DNA of 8,072 nucleotides from Candidatus Firestonebacteria bacterium RIFOXYA2_FULL_40_8 (GTDB taxonomy: Bacteria > Oederibacteriota > D2-FULL-39-29), in assembly GCA_001778355.1 (NCBI GenBank), contig MFGS01000109.1, positions 613-8,684 of the forward strand, in the 5' to 3' direction. A program made the position numbers and the translations under genes. Shown here one piece after another: positions 1-5,934 of this stretch (its first letter is position 1; every line of letters starts with the position of its first letter). The notes under the pieces are model-generated. The model ran no database searches. It saw only the letters and a program-made list of their open reading frames with translations, and was not told the origin of the DNA.

Positions 1-1026
1 AGCATTGTCGGAGCCACCGGCTACTCGGGTATCGAGCTTATCCGTATACTTCAGAATCACCCTTATGTAGAACTCTCTATGCTGACATCAGAAAGCTACG
101 CAGGTATGAAAGTTAAGAAGGCGCTTCCTTTCTTTAATATTGAAAAGGAATTGGTTCCTTTTAATGCGAAGAAGACGGCTGAAAATAGCGATGTCGTGTT
201 TTTATGCCTGCCTCACACAAAATCTATGGAGGCGGCGGCTACTATTTTAAAAGCAGGTTCTAAACTTGTAGACCTTAGCGCGGATTTCCGTCTTAAAGAT
301 AAGAAAACATATGAAAAATGGTACGGAGCAAAACATACCAAACCGGAGTTACTTAAAAAGAGCGTATATGGCCTTCCGGAGATAAATCGTGAAGCTGTGA
401 AAGGAAGTAATTTTATCGCAAATCCCGGTTGCTATCCGACAAGTATTATTCTCGGGGCTTTCCCGGCGGTAAAATCGAAACTTGTGGATGCGGGAGCTAT
501 TATTGTTAATTCAATATCAGGCGTGAGCGGGGCGGGACGTAAAGCTAAGACTGAACTGATGCTTTCTGAAGCAGGAGAAAATATAAAAGCTTACAAGATC
601 GTAACACATCAGCACACGGCCGAGATAGAGATGGGTATTATTATGGGCAGCGGTAACTCGAAAGTTAGAGTTTCTTTTACGCCTCATCTTGCTCCGGTAA
701 ACCGCGGTATTTTGACTACAATTAACTTTGCGCTAAAGAAAAAAATATCCACAGCGAAAGTTTTAGAATTATATAAAAATACTTATTGCGGTGAAGAGTT
801 TGTCCGCGTACTTCCGGAAGGGCAGTTCCCGGAAACAAAATATGTTGCTGGTTCAAACTATTGTGATATAGGCGTAAATGTTGATACGCGCGCCAACCGT
901 CTGGTTGTAGTGTCCGCGATTGATAACCTCGTGAAAGGTGCTTCCGGGCAAGCGGTCCAAAATATGAATTTAATGTGCGGTTTTGAAGAAAACACGGGTA
1001 TATCCAACATAGGGATGCTTGTATGA
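1..1026 (+). CDS. argC: N-acetyl-gamma-glutamyl-phosphate reductase, 5'-truncated by the window edge
   Basis: ArgC makes N-acetylglutamate semialdehyde from N-acetylglutamyl phosphate with NADPH, the third step of ornithine/arginine synthesis in the cytoplasm. The frame is open from base 1 and gives 341 codons. Only the initiator and a few residues are missing, because the visible peptide begins inside the N-terminal nucleotide-binding loop (GATGYSG, residues 4-10 of the fragment). Other family signatures are visible: LVDLSADFR, then VYGLPEINRE, then NPGCYPT with the catalytic cysteine at fragment residue 144 (bases 430-432). An HQHTAEIE motif (residues 203-210) matches the family's conserved His-x-His region, and the C-terminal DNLVKGASGQAVQNMN matches the family end. 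An internal ATG at 79 is not the start, because the NADP loop lies before it. The stop overlaps the argJ start (ATGA, 1023-1026), which indicates translational coupling. Identification is firm. Confidence 0.97.
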   Translation, partial: SIVGATGYSGIELIRILQNHPYVELSMLTSESYAGMKVKKALPFFNIEKELVPFNAKKTAENSDVVFLCLPHTKSMEAAATILKAGSKLVDLSADFRLKDKKTYEKWYGAKHTKPELLKKSVYGLPEINREAVKGSNFIANPGCYPTSIILGAFPAVKSKLVDAGAIIVNSISGVSGAGRKAKTELMLSEAGENIKAYKIVTHQHTAEIEMGIIMGSGNSKVRVSFTPHLAPVNRGILTTINFALKKKISTAKVLELYKNTYCGEEFVRVLPEGQFPETKYVAGSNYCDIGVNVDTRANRLVVVSAIDNLVKGASGQAVQNMNLMCGFEENTGISNIGMLV

Positions 1027-2210
1027 TTTTTAAAGTAAAAGGCTACCGTTCAGCTGCGCTCCACTGTGGTGTTAAGAGAAATCCGCTAAAAAAAGATCTT
1101 GCACTTATTTACTCCGAGATACCTGCGATTGCTTCCGGTGTCTTTACAAAAAATAATGTTAAGGCCGCACCGGTCCTGCTTTCTATGAAAAATATCAAGA
1201 AGGGGTTGATAAACGCTATTGTCGTTAACAGCGGGAACGCTAATGCCTGCACCGGCAAACAGGGGATGAAAGATGCCCTGTCCATGGCCGAAAAAGCTGC
1301 GTTTATGACGGCGTCGAATAAAAACGAAGTTATTGTCTGCTCTACCGGTGTTATCGGTATAAAAATGCCAATCGACAAGATCCTCGACGGAATTGAAACC
1401 TTGAGTTATTTTCTCCGTGAGGACGGACTTTTTGGCGCGGCGGAAGCAATTATGACTACCGATACTGCGAAAAAGATAGCTTGTTTGAACTTTAAAACCG
1501 GAGGGAAAGATTGCTCAATATTTGGAATGACGAAGGGTTCAGGTATGATACATCCAAATATGGCGACCATGCTTTGCTTCATTCTTACGGATGTCTCTAT
1601 ATCAAAAAAAATGCTGGATCGTGCTTTTAAAGAGCTGAATGAACTTACTTTCAATTCAATAACAGTTGACGGAGATACCAGTACAAATGATACCGCAGTT
1701 ATTCTGGCAAATGGTATGGCGGGGAATAAACCGATAACCGCTTACGGAAAAGATTATAAAATATTTTATAATACTTTAGAAAAAGTAATGCTGTCCCTTG
1801 CGAAAAAGATAGTGAAAGACGGGGAAGGGGCAACTAAGTTCATCGAAGTCCGTGTTTTGAACGCTAAGACCCAAAAAGAAGCTCTAAAGTGCGCAAAGTC
1901 AATAGCCGGTTCGAGCTTGTTTAAGACTGCTATCTACGGTGGGGATCCTAACTGGGGACGTATCCTGTCAGCAGTGGGTAACTCCGGCGTAACATTTAAA
2001 GAAGAGAAAGTAGATATATCTTTTGATAAAATGCCTATCGTAAAAAAAGGCGTGGAAATAAAATTCAACGAGAAAAAAGCCCATAACATTCTTATGCAAA
2101 AAGAAGTTCTTGTTATCGTGAATTTAAATTACGGCAAAGAGTCAGCTTCTGCCTATACGTGTGATTTAACGGAAGGGTACATAAAAATAAACGCGCATTA
2201 TAGGACGTGA
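1023..2210 (+). CDS. argJ: Glutamate N-acetyltransferase / ornithine acetyltransferase
   Basis: ArgJ moves the acetyl group from N-acetylornithine to glutamate, which recycles acetyl and releases ornithine. Some family members also use acetyl-CoA for the first pathway step. The 395-residue length is typical. The self-cleavage site is visible as HPNMATML, and cleavage is expected between Ala181 and Thr182, making Thr182 the N-terminal nucleophile of the beta chain. Other family blocks are VVNSGNANACTGKQG (68-82), STGVIG (107-112), MTTDT (144-148), GMTKGSGM (168-175), DGDTSTNDT, VKDGEGATKFIEV and GGDPNWGRI. The C-terminus INAHYRT is canonical. The ATG at 1023 overlaps the argC stop and has AGGGA at 1011-1015, 7 nt upstream. 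Whether it is bifunctional cannot be read reliably from sequence alone. The next gene is not argB, so the arg genes are split in this genome. Confidence 0.97.
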   Translation: MIFKVKGYRSAALHCGVKRNPLKKDLALIYSEIPAIASGVFTKNNVKAAPVLLSMKNIKKGLINAIVVNSGNANACTGKQGMKDALSMAEKAAFMTASNKNEVIVCSTGVIGIKMPIDKILDGIETLSYFLREDGLFGAAEAIMTTDTAKKIACLNFKTGGKDCSIFGMTKGSGMIHPNMATMLCFILTDVSISKKMLDRAFKELNELTFNSITVDGDTSTNDTAVILANGMAGNKPITAYGKDYKIFYNTLEKVMLSLAKKIVKDGEGATKFIEVRVLNAKTQKEALKCAKSIAGSSLFKTAIYGGDPNWGRILSAVGNSGVTFKEEKVDISFDKMPIVKKGVEIKFNEKKAHNILMQKEVLVIVNLNYGKESASAYTCDLTEGYIKINAHYRT

Positions 2211-2217
2211 TATTAAT

Positions 2218-2556
2218 ATGATAATATTGAAAAACAAGATAAGCAAAAATGAGTTGAAATCTGAATATGCCGGCATCTTCGAGACCATGATCAAAGGTGT
2301 AGCTGACGTCAAAAATGAAATTATTGCGATTGATGCGGAGATGCATGCTGATTTGGAGGCGTATTTGATTGAAGAGGGTTCAGCGCAGGAAGATCTCTGG
2401 GGTTTTAATTTATACATAGAAAAAAAAGATGAGGAATTTATTGAATATACCTCGCTGATTAATATCAGACCGCATCAAAATAATAAATCTATGGAGATAT
2501 CTGATCCGGCAATAAAAGAAAAAGTTAAGCAAGCCGTACATAGGTGGATAGCATGA
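2218..2556 (+). CDS. DUF5674 family protein, function unknown
   Basis: This encodes a 112-residue soluble protein with no signal peptide or membrane segment. I recognise the pattern as DUF5674, a small family found mainly in candidate-phylum and cyanobacterial genomes. It opens with MIILKNKIS. An EMHADLEAYLIEEG stretch (41-54) carries Glu41, His43, Asp45 and Glu47. This is followed by QEDLWGFNLY (57-66) and SLINIRPHQNN (79-89), and by a C-terminal amphipathic helix starting DPAIKEKV. The clustered acidic residues and histidine could bind a metal or form an active site, but that is inference. The gene starts 7 bases after the argJ stop. AGGA at 2202-2205 is a weak ribosome site 12 nt upstream, so the gene probably rides on the arg transcript. 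Its stop overlaps the next start (ATGA, 2553-2556), so the two small proteins are likely made together. The family call is from memory of its motifs. Confidence 0.85.
   Translation: MIILKNKISKNELKSEYAGIFETMIKGVADVKNEIIAIDAEMHADLEAYLIEEGSAQEDLWGFNLYIEKKDEEFIEYTSLINIRPHQNNKSMEISDPAIKEKVKQAVHRWIA
2542..2547 (+). promoter_or_regulatory. Ribosome-binding site that fixes the start at 2553
   Basis: AGGTGG lies 5 nt before ATG 2553, inside the last codons of the DUF5674 gene. It excludes the GTG at 2544, whose codon lies within this site and which has no comparable site of its own at normal spacing. Confidence 0.6.
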
Positions 2557-2894
2557 AATTCATTCATCATAAAACATTGACAGCTGAAAAATGGGAAAAG
2601 TATCCTTTTTATAAACAGATATTAATGATAGCAAATGAATTAAACAGAGCGAAAAATATGATTCTGACGTCAGATGTTTTGGAAACAGAGAAATGCTACG
2701 AGAGAGCGTTTGAACTTATTGATATTACTGCTTCAACAAATAAAAATAAAGGCATTTTAAAAGAATTGTTGAGATTGAGAGAGTTAATGGCGGAAACTTA
2801 TATATTGAAAGAATATAAAACTAAAATAAACTCCGGCTATTACAACGTGCTGCTGTCGTTCACCTCTGAAAGTTTCATTTTATCTGAAAACTGA
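2553..2894 (+). CDS. Small helical conserved hypothetical protein, partner of the DUF5674 gene
   Basis: This is a 113-residue protein predicted to be mostly alpha-helical and soluble. I chose ATG 2553, not the in-frame GTG at 2544. AGGTGG (2542-2547) lies 5 nt upstream of the ATG and would overlap the GTG, and the ATG gives a four-base overlap with the DUF5674 stop. Visible features are an aromatic N-terminal segment with WEKYPFYKQILMIANELNRA (14-33), CYERAFELIDIT (48-59), and LKELLRLRELMAETY (69-83). This arrangement (Trp, then an ANE-x-x-RA helix, then YERA-x-ELID, then LKEL-x-RLRE) resembles an unnamed small family that I recall from candidate-phylum genomes, sometimes next to DUF5674. It has no established function that I know of. 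The last 25 residues look less conserved. Coding status is well supported by the overlap and ribosome site. The family assignment is tentative. Confidence 0.75.
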   Translation: MKFIHHKTLTAEKWEKYPFYKQILMIANELNRAKNMILTSDVLETEKCYERAFELIDITASTNKNKGILKELLRLRELMAETYILKEYKTKINSGYYNVLLSFTSESFILSEN

Positions 2895-2997
2895 AAATAT
2901 TCCTGCCTGCTGGAAATTGTTTTTCTTTAACTCCTCTACTTTAAATTGTCAATTGCAAACAAAGCTTTTCTGATTTTTTGACTGTCCATGCTAATCT
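2895..2997. other. Convergent intergenic gap
   Basis: This 103-bp AT-rich gap separates the rightward small gene from the leftward hydrolase gene. I see no hairpin followed by a clear T-run for either strand. A weak bulged stem (2871-2877 with 2885-2892) overlaps the end of the upstream gene but lacks a T-tract. Two heptamer-like units (TAAATTG, TCAATTG, 2942-2955) precede the longer heptamer array that begins at 2991. Confidence 0.5.
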
Positions 2998-3032
2998 CTA
3001 ACTTCGTACTTTGTATTTCATACCTCGTACTT
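2991..3032 (-). repeat. Degenerate heptanucleotide tandem repeat spanning a stop codon
   Basis: Read on the minus strand, six consecutive 7-base units follow one another without gaps: AAGTACG, AGGTATG, AAATACA, AAGTACG, AAGTTAG and AGATTAG. Two units are identical and the others differ by a few bases, mostly transitions. The array covers the last codons and the TAG stop (2998-3000) of the hydrolase gene and continues 7 bases past it. A further weak unit (GAAGATG) lies at 3033-3039. Translated, such arrays give peptides like the KYKVRS end of this protein. Similar heptamer arrays occur as intergenic short tandem repeats in various bacterial genomes; I know this in general terms only. Confidence 0.6.
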
Positions 3033-3642
3033 CATCTTCCAGAAATCCCGAAATGTATGCTGCTTGCACCGCTCTTATATTATCAAAATAATGAATATGA
3101 TCTTTAAAGTATTTTTTTCCTGTGTTTTTTGTGAAAGTGTTAAGATCAATCATGGAAATCCTATTCTTTTTCATAATGGTATCTGCGGCTTTATTGTATT
3201 TTTCCACGTCCTTGTTGAACCTGCGGAAATCTTTGCATCTTGCTTTATGAACTTTGTTATCAACATGCGTTATTCTTACCCAGATTACCTTTGTGAGTGT
3301 TTTCTTAAGCAATGCCAATATGGATTTTAGATTTTTCTTGTAGTTACTCAGAGAAATCTGATTTTTAACAGTATTTTTGTAGATCTTAATATCATGAAGC
3401 CCGCAATTTAACAGCATGAAATCGTATTTAAGCAGTTTCTTTTTCTTTTGTTCGATTAAATATGAAAGAACATTGCTACTGTCCCCGCCATTTGCACCGA
3501 CCGGCTTATATAAATCTTTCTTTGAAATACTCTTATCTCTTTTTCGGTCATAATCAAAGATACCGGCAAGATATTGCCTTAAATAAGGTCCGTAATGCAT
3601 TGAAATGCTGTCACCAAGAACAAATAATGATGGTTTTTTCAT
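2998..3642 (-). CDS. SGNH/GDSL-type hydrolase-like protein
   Basis: This 214-residue cytoplasmic-looking protein lacks a signal peptide. It carries the SGNH blocks in order. FVLGDSIS (7-14) is block I, with the nucleophile Ser12. GANGGDSSNV (49-58) gives the block II glycine. LLNCGLHD (77-84) is at the block III position, where the usual GxND reads GLHD. DHIHYF (181-186) supplies the catalytic pair Asp181 and His184. Family enzymes are esterases, lipases or carbohydrate O-deacetylases, and the substrate here is unknown. The protein is lysine-rich. The start at 3642 is supported by AAGGAGG (3650-3656, minus strand) 7 nt upstream. The C-terminal residues after about 203 are encoded by a degenerate heptamer repeat and are probably not part of the fold. 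The gene stands alone, convergent with the small-gene pair and divergent from the secreted protein gene. Confidence 0.85.
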   Translation of the reverse strand: MKKPSLFVLGDSISMHYGPYLRQYLAGIFDYDRKRDKSISKKDLYKPVGANGGDSSNVLSYLIEQKKKKLLKYDFMLLNCGLHDIKIYKNTVKNQISLSNYKKNLKSILALLKKTLTKVIWVRITHVDNKVHKARCKDFRRFNKDVEKYNKAADTIMKKNRISMIDLNTFTKNTGKKYFKDHIHYFDNIRAVQAAYISGFLEDEVRGMKYKVRS

Positions 3643-3649
3643 TGTAAAT

Positions 3650-3656
3650 CCTCCTT
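3650..3656 (-). promoter_or_regulatory. Strong ribosome-binding site of the SGNH hydrolase gene
   Basis: On the minus strand this reads AAGGAGG, a full match to the anti-Shine-Dalgarno core, 7 nt before the ATG at 3642. It is one of the two strongest sites in the window; the other precedes rpsB. Confidence 0.75.
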
Positions 3657-3735
3657 AAATTATATACGATGTTAACAAATTTAAGGCGGTATTGCTATAT
3701 AAATTCGAAAGATATTGTATTTAGAATAATGGCTG

Positions 3736-3764
3736 TTTATTTCCGGAAATGGTGTTGGTATAAT
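3736..3764 (+). promoter_or_regulatory. Extended -10 promoter for the TIGR03790-FN3 gene
   Basis: A perfect TATAAT (3759-3764) is preceded by TG at 3756-3757, giving the extended -10 form TGGTATAAT. The -35 position 17 bp upstream (TTTATT, 3736-3741) is poor, as is usual for extended -10 promoters. Transcription would begin near 3771, leaving a leader of roughly 30 nt with a GGGGG ribosome site (3792-3796) only 3 nt before ATG 3800. Confidence 0.6.
3739..3750. promoter_or_regulatory. Perfect 12-bp palindrome, candidate operator
   Basis: ATTTCCGGAAAT is an exact inverted repeat. It lies between the -35 position and the extended -10 of the rightward promoter, in the divergent region between the hydrolase and the secreted-protein gene. 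That is a typical place for a repressor to block polymerase. No regulator gene is nearby and the motif was not recognised, so this is inference. Confidence 0.3.
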
Positions 3765-3799
3765 TAACTAAGAATTTATATATTATCAATCGGGGGTTT

Positions 3800-5707
3800 A
3801 TGTTGTTTAAAATTGTCTTAGGTATGCTGCTTGTTCCTGCTCTATTTCTTGCCGGAGAGGGGAGTAAAGTATTAGTGGTTGTAAATGAAAATGTTAAGGA
3901 ATCCGTGGAAGTAGGCGTTTATTACGCAAAAAAAAGAAATATCCCGGAAGGCAATATTTGCAGGATAAAATGCTCAGTTACAGATGGAACGGATATTTCG
4001 AATTATAAAAAACAAATACTGGAACCGGTCTTAAAAGCAGCGCGTAACGGCATTCAATATATCGTAATGACTTACGGTACTCCGTATATGCTTTCCATAA
4101 ATGGTGCTAACTATTCTCTTGATGCTTTCCTCTGTTTTCCAAATGAAAACATTTCTTCCAGTATTTCTCCGGCAAAAAGTGCAGGTCTGGGTTTGTCGGG
4201 TTATACGGGTGAGCCCAGCCAGTATTATAATAAGAGTTTTCATTTCCAGGGAGGCGGAAGGAATTTTCTCGTAACCAGGCTTGATGGTCCGACAGCTGAT
4301 ATTGCTAAAGAGTTGGTTGATCGGGCTCTCTATGGGGAGCAGTTTATAACAACTAAATACGGTAAAGGGGTTTTTGATGCCAGAGGAATAAAGAGCGGCG
4401 GTTATTACCCGGCTGATCAGGACATAATCGAAGCCGGAAATATTGTAAAAGGCAAGGGATATGAGACTCTAATTGATTTGAATCCCGGAGAAGTTTCTGA
4501 TAAAAGTTGTCCTGATACGCTCTGGTATTTCGGCTGGTACAGTTACAATAATTATAATGATGCTTTTACCTGGAAGGTAGGTGCAGTTGGTATACATTTT
4601 GATTCGGCTTCGGCTATAGGGATAAGAGGAGGCCAGTGCTGGGTTTCACAGGCGTTACTACGAGGAATTACTGCTACGGGCGGTGCGGTTTCTGAACCAT
4701 ACGCGGACAATTATACCAGGGCAAATTTATTTTTTAAATATTTGCTTGACGGGTACAATTTTGCCGAAGCTTGTTATCTGGCAACACCGACGGCAAAATG
4801 GATGATGTGTTTTGTCGGAGATCCTTTGTATTCTCCGTCTTTCAGTGAAAAGAAAACAGACACAAACAAACCTTCTATAGTAAATTTGGAATTTCAAAAA
4901 AACGATAATAATCCCGATAAAGAAGCAGAGCTTTTTGTGACAGCGGATAAATTTGTAAGTGTGAAGATAGAATACGGAAAGGATAAAAATGATTATTCCA
5001 AAAGCGTTAAATTGGAAGTGAAAAAAATAAAACATAATCTTGATTTACGCGAACTGAAGCCTGCGACTAACTATTTTTTCAGACTTACCTGTGTTGATTC
5101 CTCGGGTAACGTCCAGATTCAAGAAGTTGAATATAAAACGGCGGCTTCTGTTCCTCCTGCAATAGAATATATAAATGTGGAAAAGCACAGCGGAGAAATT
5201 ATTCTTACCTGGGAAAAAAGCAGCATTGAGGATTTAGCCGGTTATAAGCTTTTTAAAATGGAGATGAGCGAAAAATCCTATGGTTCTCCGATTGAGCTTC
5301 CTGTTGATTCAGTATCCTATACAGATAAAGGTTTGATAAACGAAAAGACCTATGCTTATTGTCTCAGGGTTGTCAATAAAGATGGTGCTTTGTCTCCGAA
5401 AACAGAAATTTATGTTGCACTGTCAGAATTGCTGCCGGTAACCAATTTAAAAGCGGAACAAAAGTCATATGGGGTGAAAATATCTTGGTCGGCGGTGCCA
5501 AGCAGGAAAGTAGCGAATTATGAGATAGTGAGAAGCTTAAAAGTAAAAAGCGGCTACAAAAAGTTAAGAAATACTACAGAAACAAGCCTGGCTGACATAA
5601 ATGTCAAAAAAGGAAGTACTTATTATTACAAAGTAATAACAAAAGATAAGAACGGGGCAGAGAGGGGCGTATCGGGCCCGCTTGAAGTGAAAGTTGATGC
5701 TAAGTAA
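3800..5707 (+). CDS. Secreted TIGR03790-family protein with three C-terminal fibronectin type III-like domains
   Basis: This encodes a 635-residue exported protein of unknown function. Residues 1-18 form a signal peptide (Lys4, then a hydrophobic run to FLA). Residues 22-345 match the uncharacterised TIGR03790 family, as I recall its motifs: KVLVVVNE (23-30), YYAKKRNIP (41-49), YIVMTYGTPYML (87-98), LVTRLDGP (157-164), LWYFGWYSYNNYND (241-254), GAVGIHFDS (261-269), GITATGGAVSEPY (289-301), EACYLATPTAKWM (323-335) and VGDPLYSP (339-346). From about 355 there are three beta-sandwich units of the fibronectin type III kind. The first (about 358-448) carries LRELKPATNYFFRL, the second (about 452-541) carries LTWEKS and the third (about 545-635) carries ISWSAVP and TYYYKV. 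No sorting signal or anchor is visible at the C-terminus. The gene is monocistronic between its own promoter and the rpsB promoter. The domains suggest a surface or periplasmic binding role, which is inference. Confidence 0.88.
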   Translation: MLFKIVLGMLLVPALFLAGEGSKVLVVVNENVKESVEVGVYYAKKRNIPEGNICRIKCSVTDGTDISNYKKQILEPVLKAARNGIQYIVMTYGTPYMLSINGANYSLDAFLCFPNENISSSISPAKSAGLGLSGYTGEPSQYYNKSFHFQGGGRNFLVTRLDGPTADIAKELVDRALYGEQFITTKYGKGVFDARGIKSGGYYPADQDIIEAGNIVKGKGYETLIDLNPGEVSDKSCPDTLWYFGWYSYNNYNDAFTWKVGAVGIHFDSASAIGIRGGQCWVSQALLRGITATGGAVSEPYADNYTRANLFFKYLLDGYNFAEACYLATPTAKWMMCFVGDPLYSPSFSEKKTDTNKPSIVNLEFQKNDNNPDKEAELFVTADKFVSVKIEYGKDKNDYSKSVKLEVKKIKHNLDLRELKPATNYFFRLTCVDSSGNVQIQEVEYKTAASVPPAIEYINVEKHSGEIILTWEKSSIEDLAGYKLFKMEMSEKSYGSPIELPVDSVSYTDKGLINEKTYAYCLRVVNKDGALSPKTEIYVALSELLPVTNLKAEQKSYGVKISWSAVPSRKVANYEIVRSLKVKSGYKKLRNTTETSLADINVKKGSTYYYKVITKDKNGAERGVSGPLEVKVDAK

Positions 5708-5791
5708 ACAAATTTTAGGCCGGCGAATGGCAGAATTAGTGTAGAAAATACGAAAAAACTCTAATTTTCTTAGATAATAAAGCGTATTTAC
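5708..5791. other. Intergenic stretch between the secreted-protein gene and the rpsB promoter
   Basis: I see no convincing intrinsic terminator here. An AT-only inverted repeat (AGAAAAT at 5743-5749, ATTTTCT at 5764-5770, 14-nt loop) has no following T-run and would be weak. A GGCCGGC patch at 5718-5724 has no stem partner that I can support. Confidence 0.4.
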
Positions 5792-5821
5792 TTGAAAAAA
5801 ACCTTTAAAAAGAGGTATAAT
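5792..5821 (+). promoter_or_regulatory. Sigma70-type promoter of the rpsB-tsf-pyrH operon
   Basis: TTGAAA (5792-5797, five of six consensus bases) and a perfect TATAAT (5816-5821) are separated by 18 bp. Transcription would start near 5828, giving an untranslated leader of about 105 nt before rpsB. A strong housekeeping promoter fits a ribosomal protein operon. Confidence 0.75.
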
Positions 5822-5838
5822 ACTTGAACTTAAAAATC

Positions 5839-5910
5839 TTACACGCTTTCCGACGGAAGCGGGGGTCCCGTGTACGCGGGCCCGCCGAAGGAAGACGAAA
5901 GCGAATGTAA
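5839..5910 (+). ncRNA. Structured 5' leader of rpsB, candidate S2 autoregulatory RNA
   Basis: The leader folds into a long two-part hairpin. The outer helix pairs TTACA (5839-5843) with TGTAA (5906-5910) and CGCTTTC (5844-5850) with GAAAGCG (5897-5903), leaving AA 5904-5905 bulged. The inner helix pairs GCGGG (5859-5863) with CCCGC (5881-5885), then CCCGT (5867-5871) with GCGGG (5876-5880). It has a GGT bulge (5864-5866) and a GTAC tetraloop. Between the helices is a purine-rich internal loop (5851-5858 and 5886-5896). No T-run follows, so it is not a terminator. The ribosome site AAGGAGG (5918-5924) begins 7 nt after the structure and 10 nt before ATG 5935. S2 is known to repress its own mRNA in other bacteria. 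That this element does so here is inference. Confidence 0.6.
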
Positions 5911-5934
5911 AAACCAGAAGGAGGAACACGCATC

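Noticed and set aside
1109..1654. Minus-strand open frames inside argJ
   Set aside because: They are shadows of an intact, highly conserved argJ and have no start signals.
2544..2552. GTG start adding three residues to the small helical protein
   Set aside because: The GTG lies inside the AGGTGG ribosome site that serves ATG 2553, and the ATG gives a standard ATGA overlap.
3064..3647. Plus-strand open frames at 3064-3330 and 3462-3647
   Set aside because: Both are antisense to the SGNH hydrolase, which has ordered catalytic motifs and a strong ribosome site. The plus-strand peptides show no family features.
3659..3664. TATAAT on the minus strand upstream of the hydrolase gene
   Set aside because: A start 6-7 nt downstream would fall inside the Shine-Dalgarno and remove part of it, and no -35 box is found at proper spacing. 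The real promoter is probably further upstream but was not identified.
5743..5770. Inverted repeat as a terminator for the secreted-protein gene
   Set aside because: The stem is 7 bp of nearly all A-T pairs with a 14-nt loop and no following T-tract.
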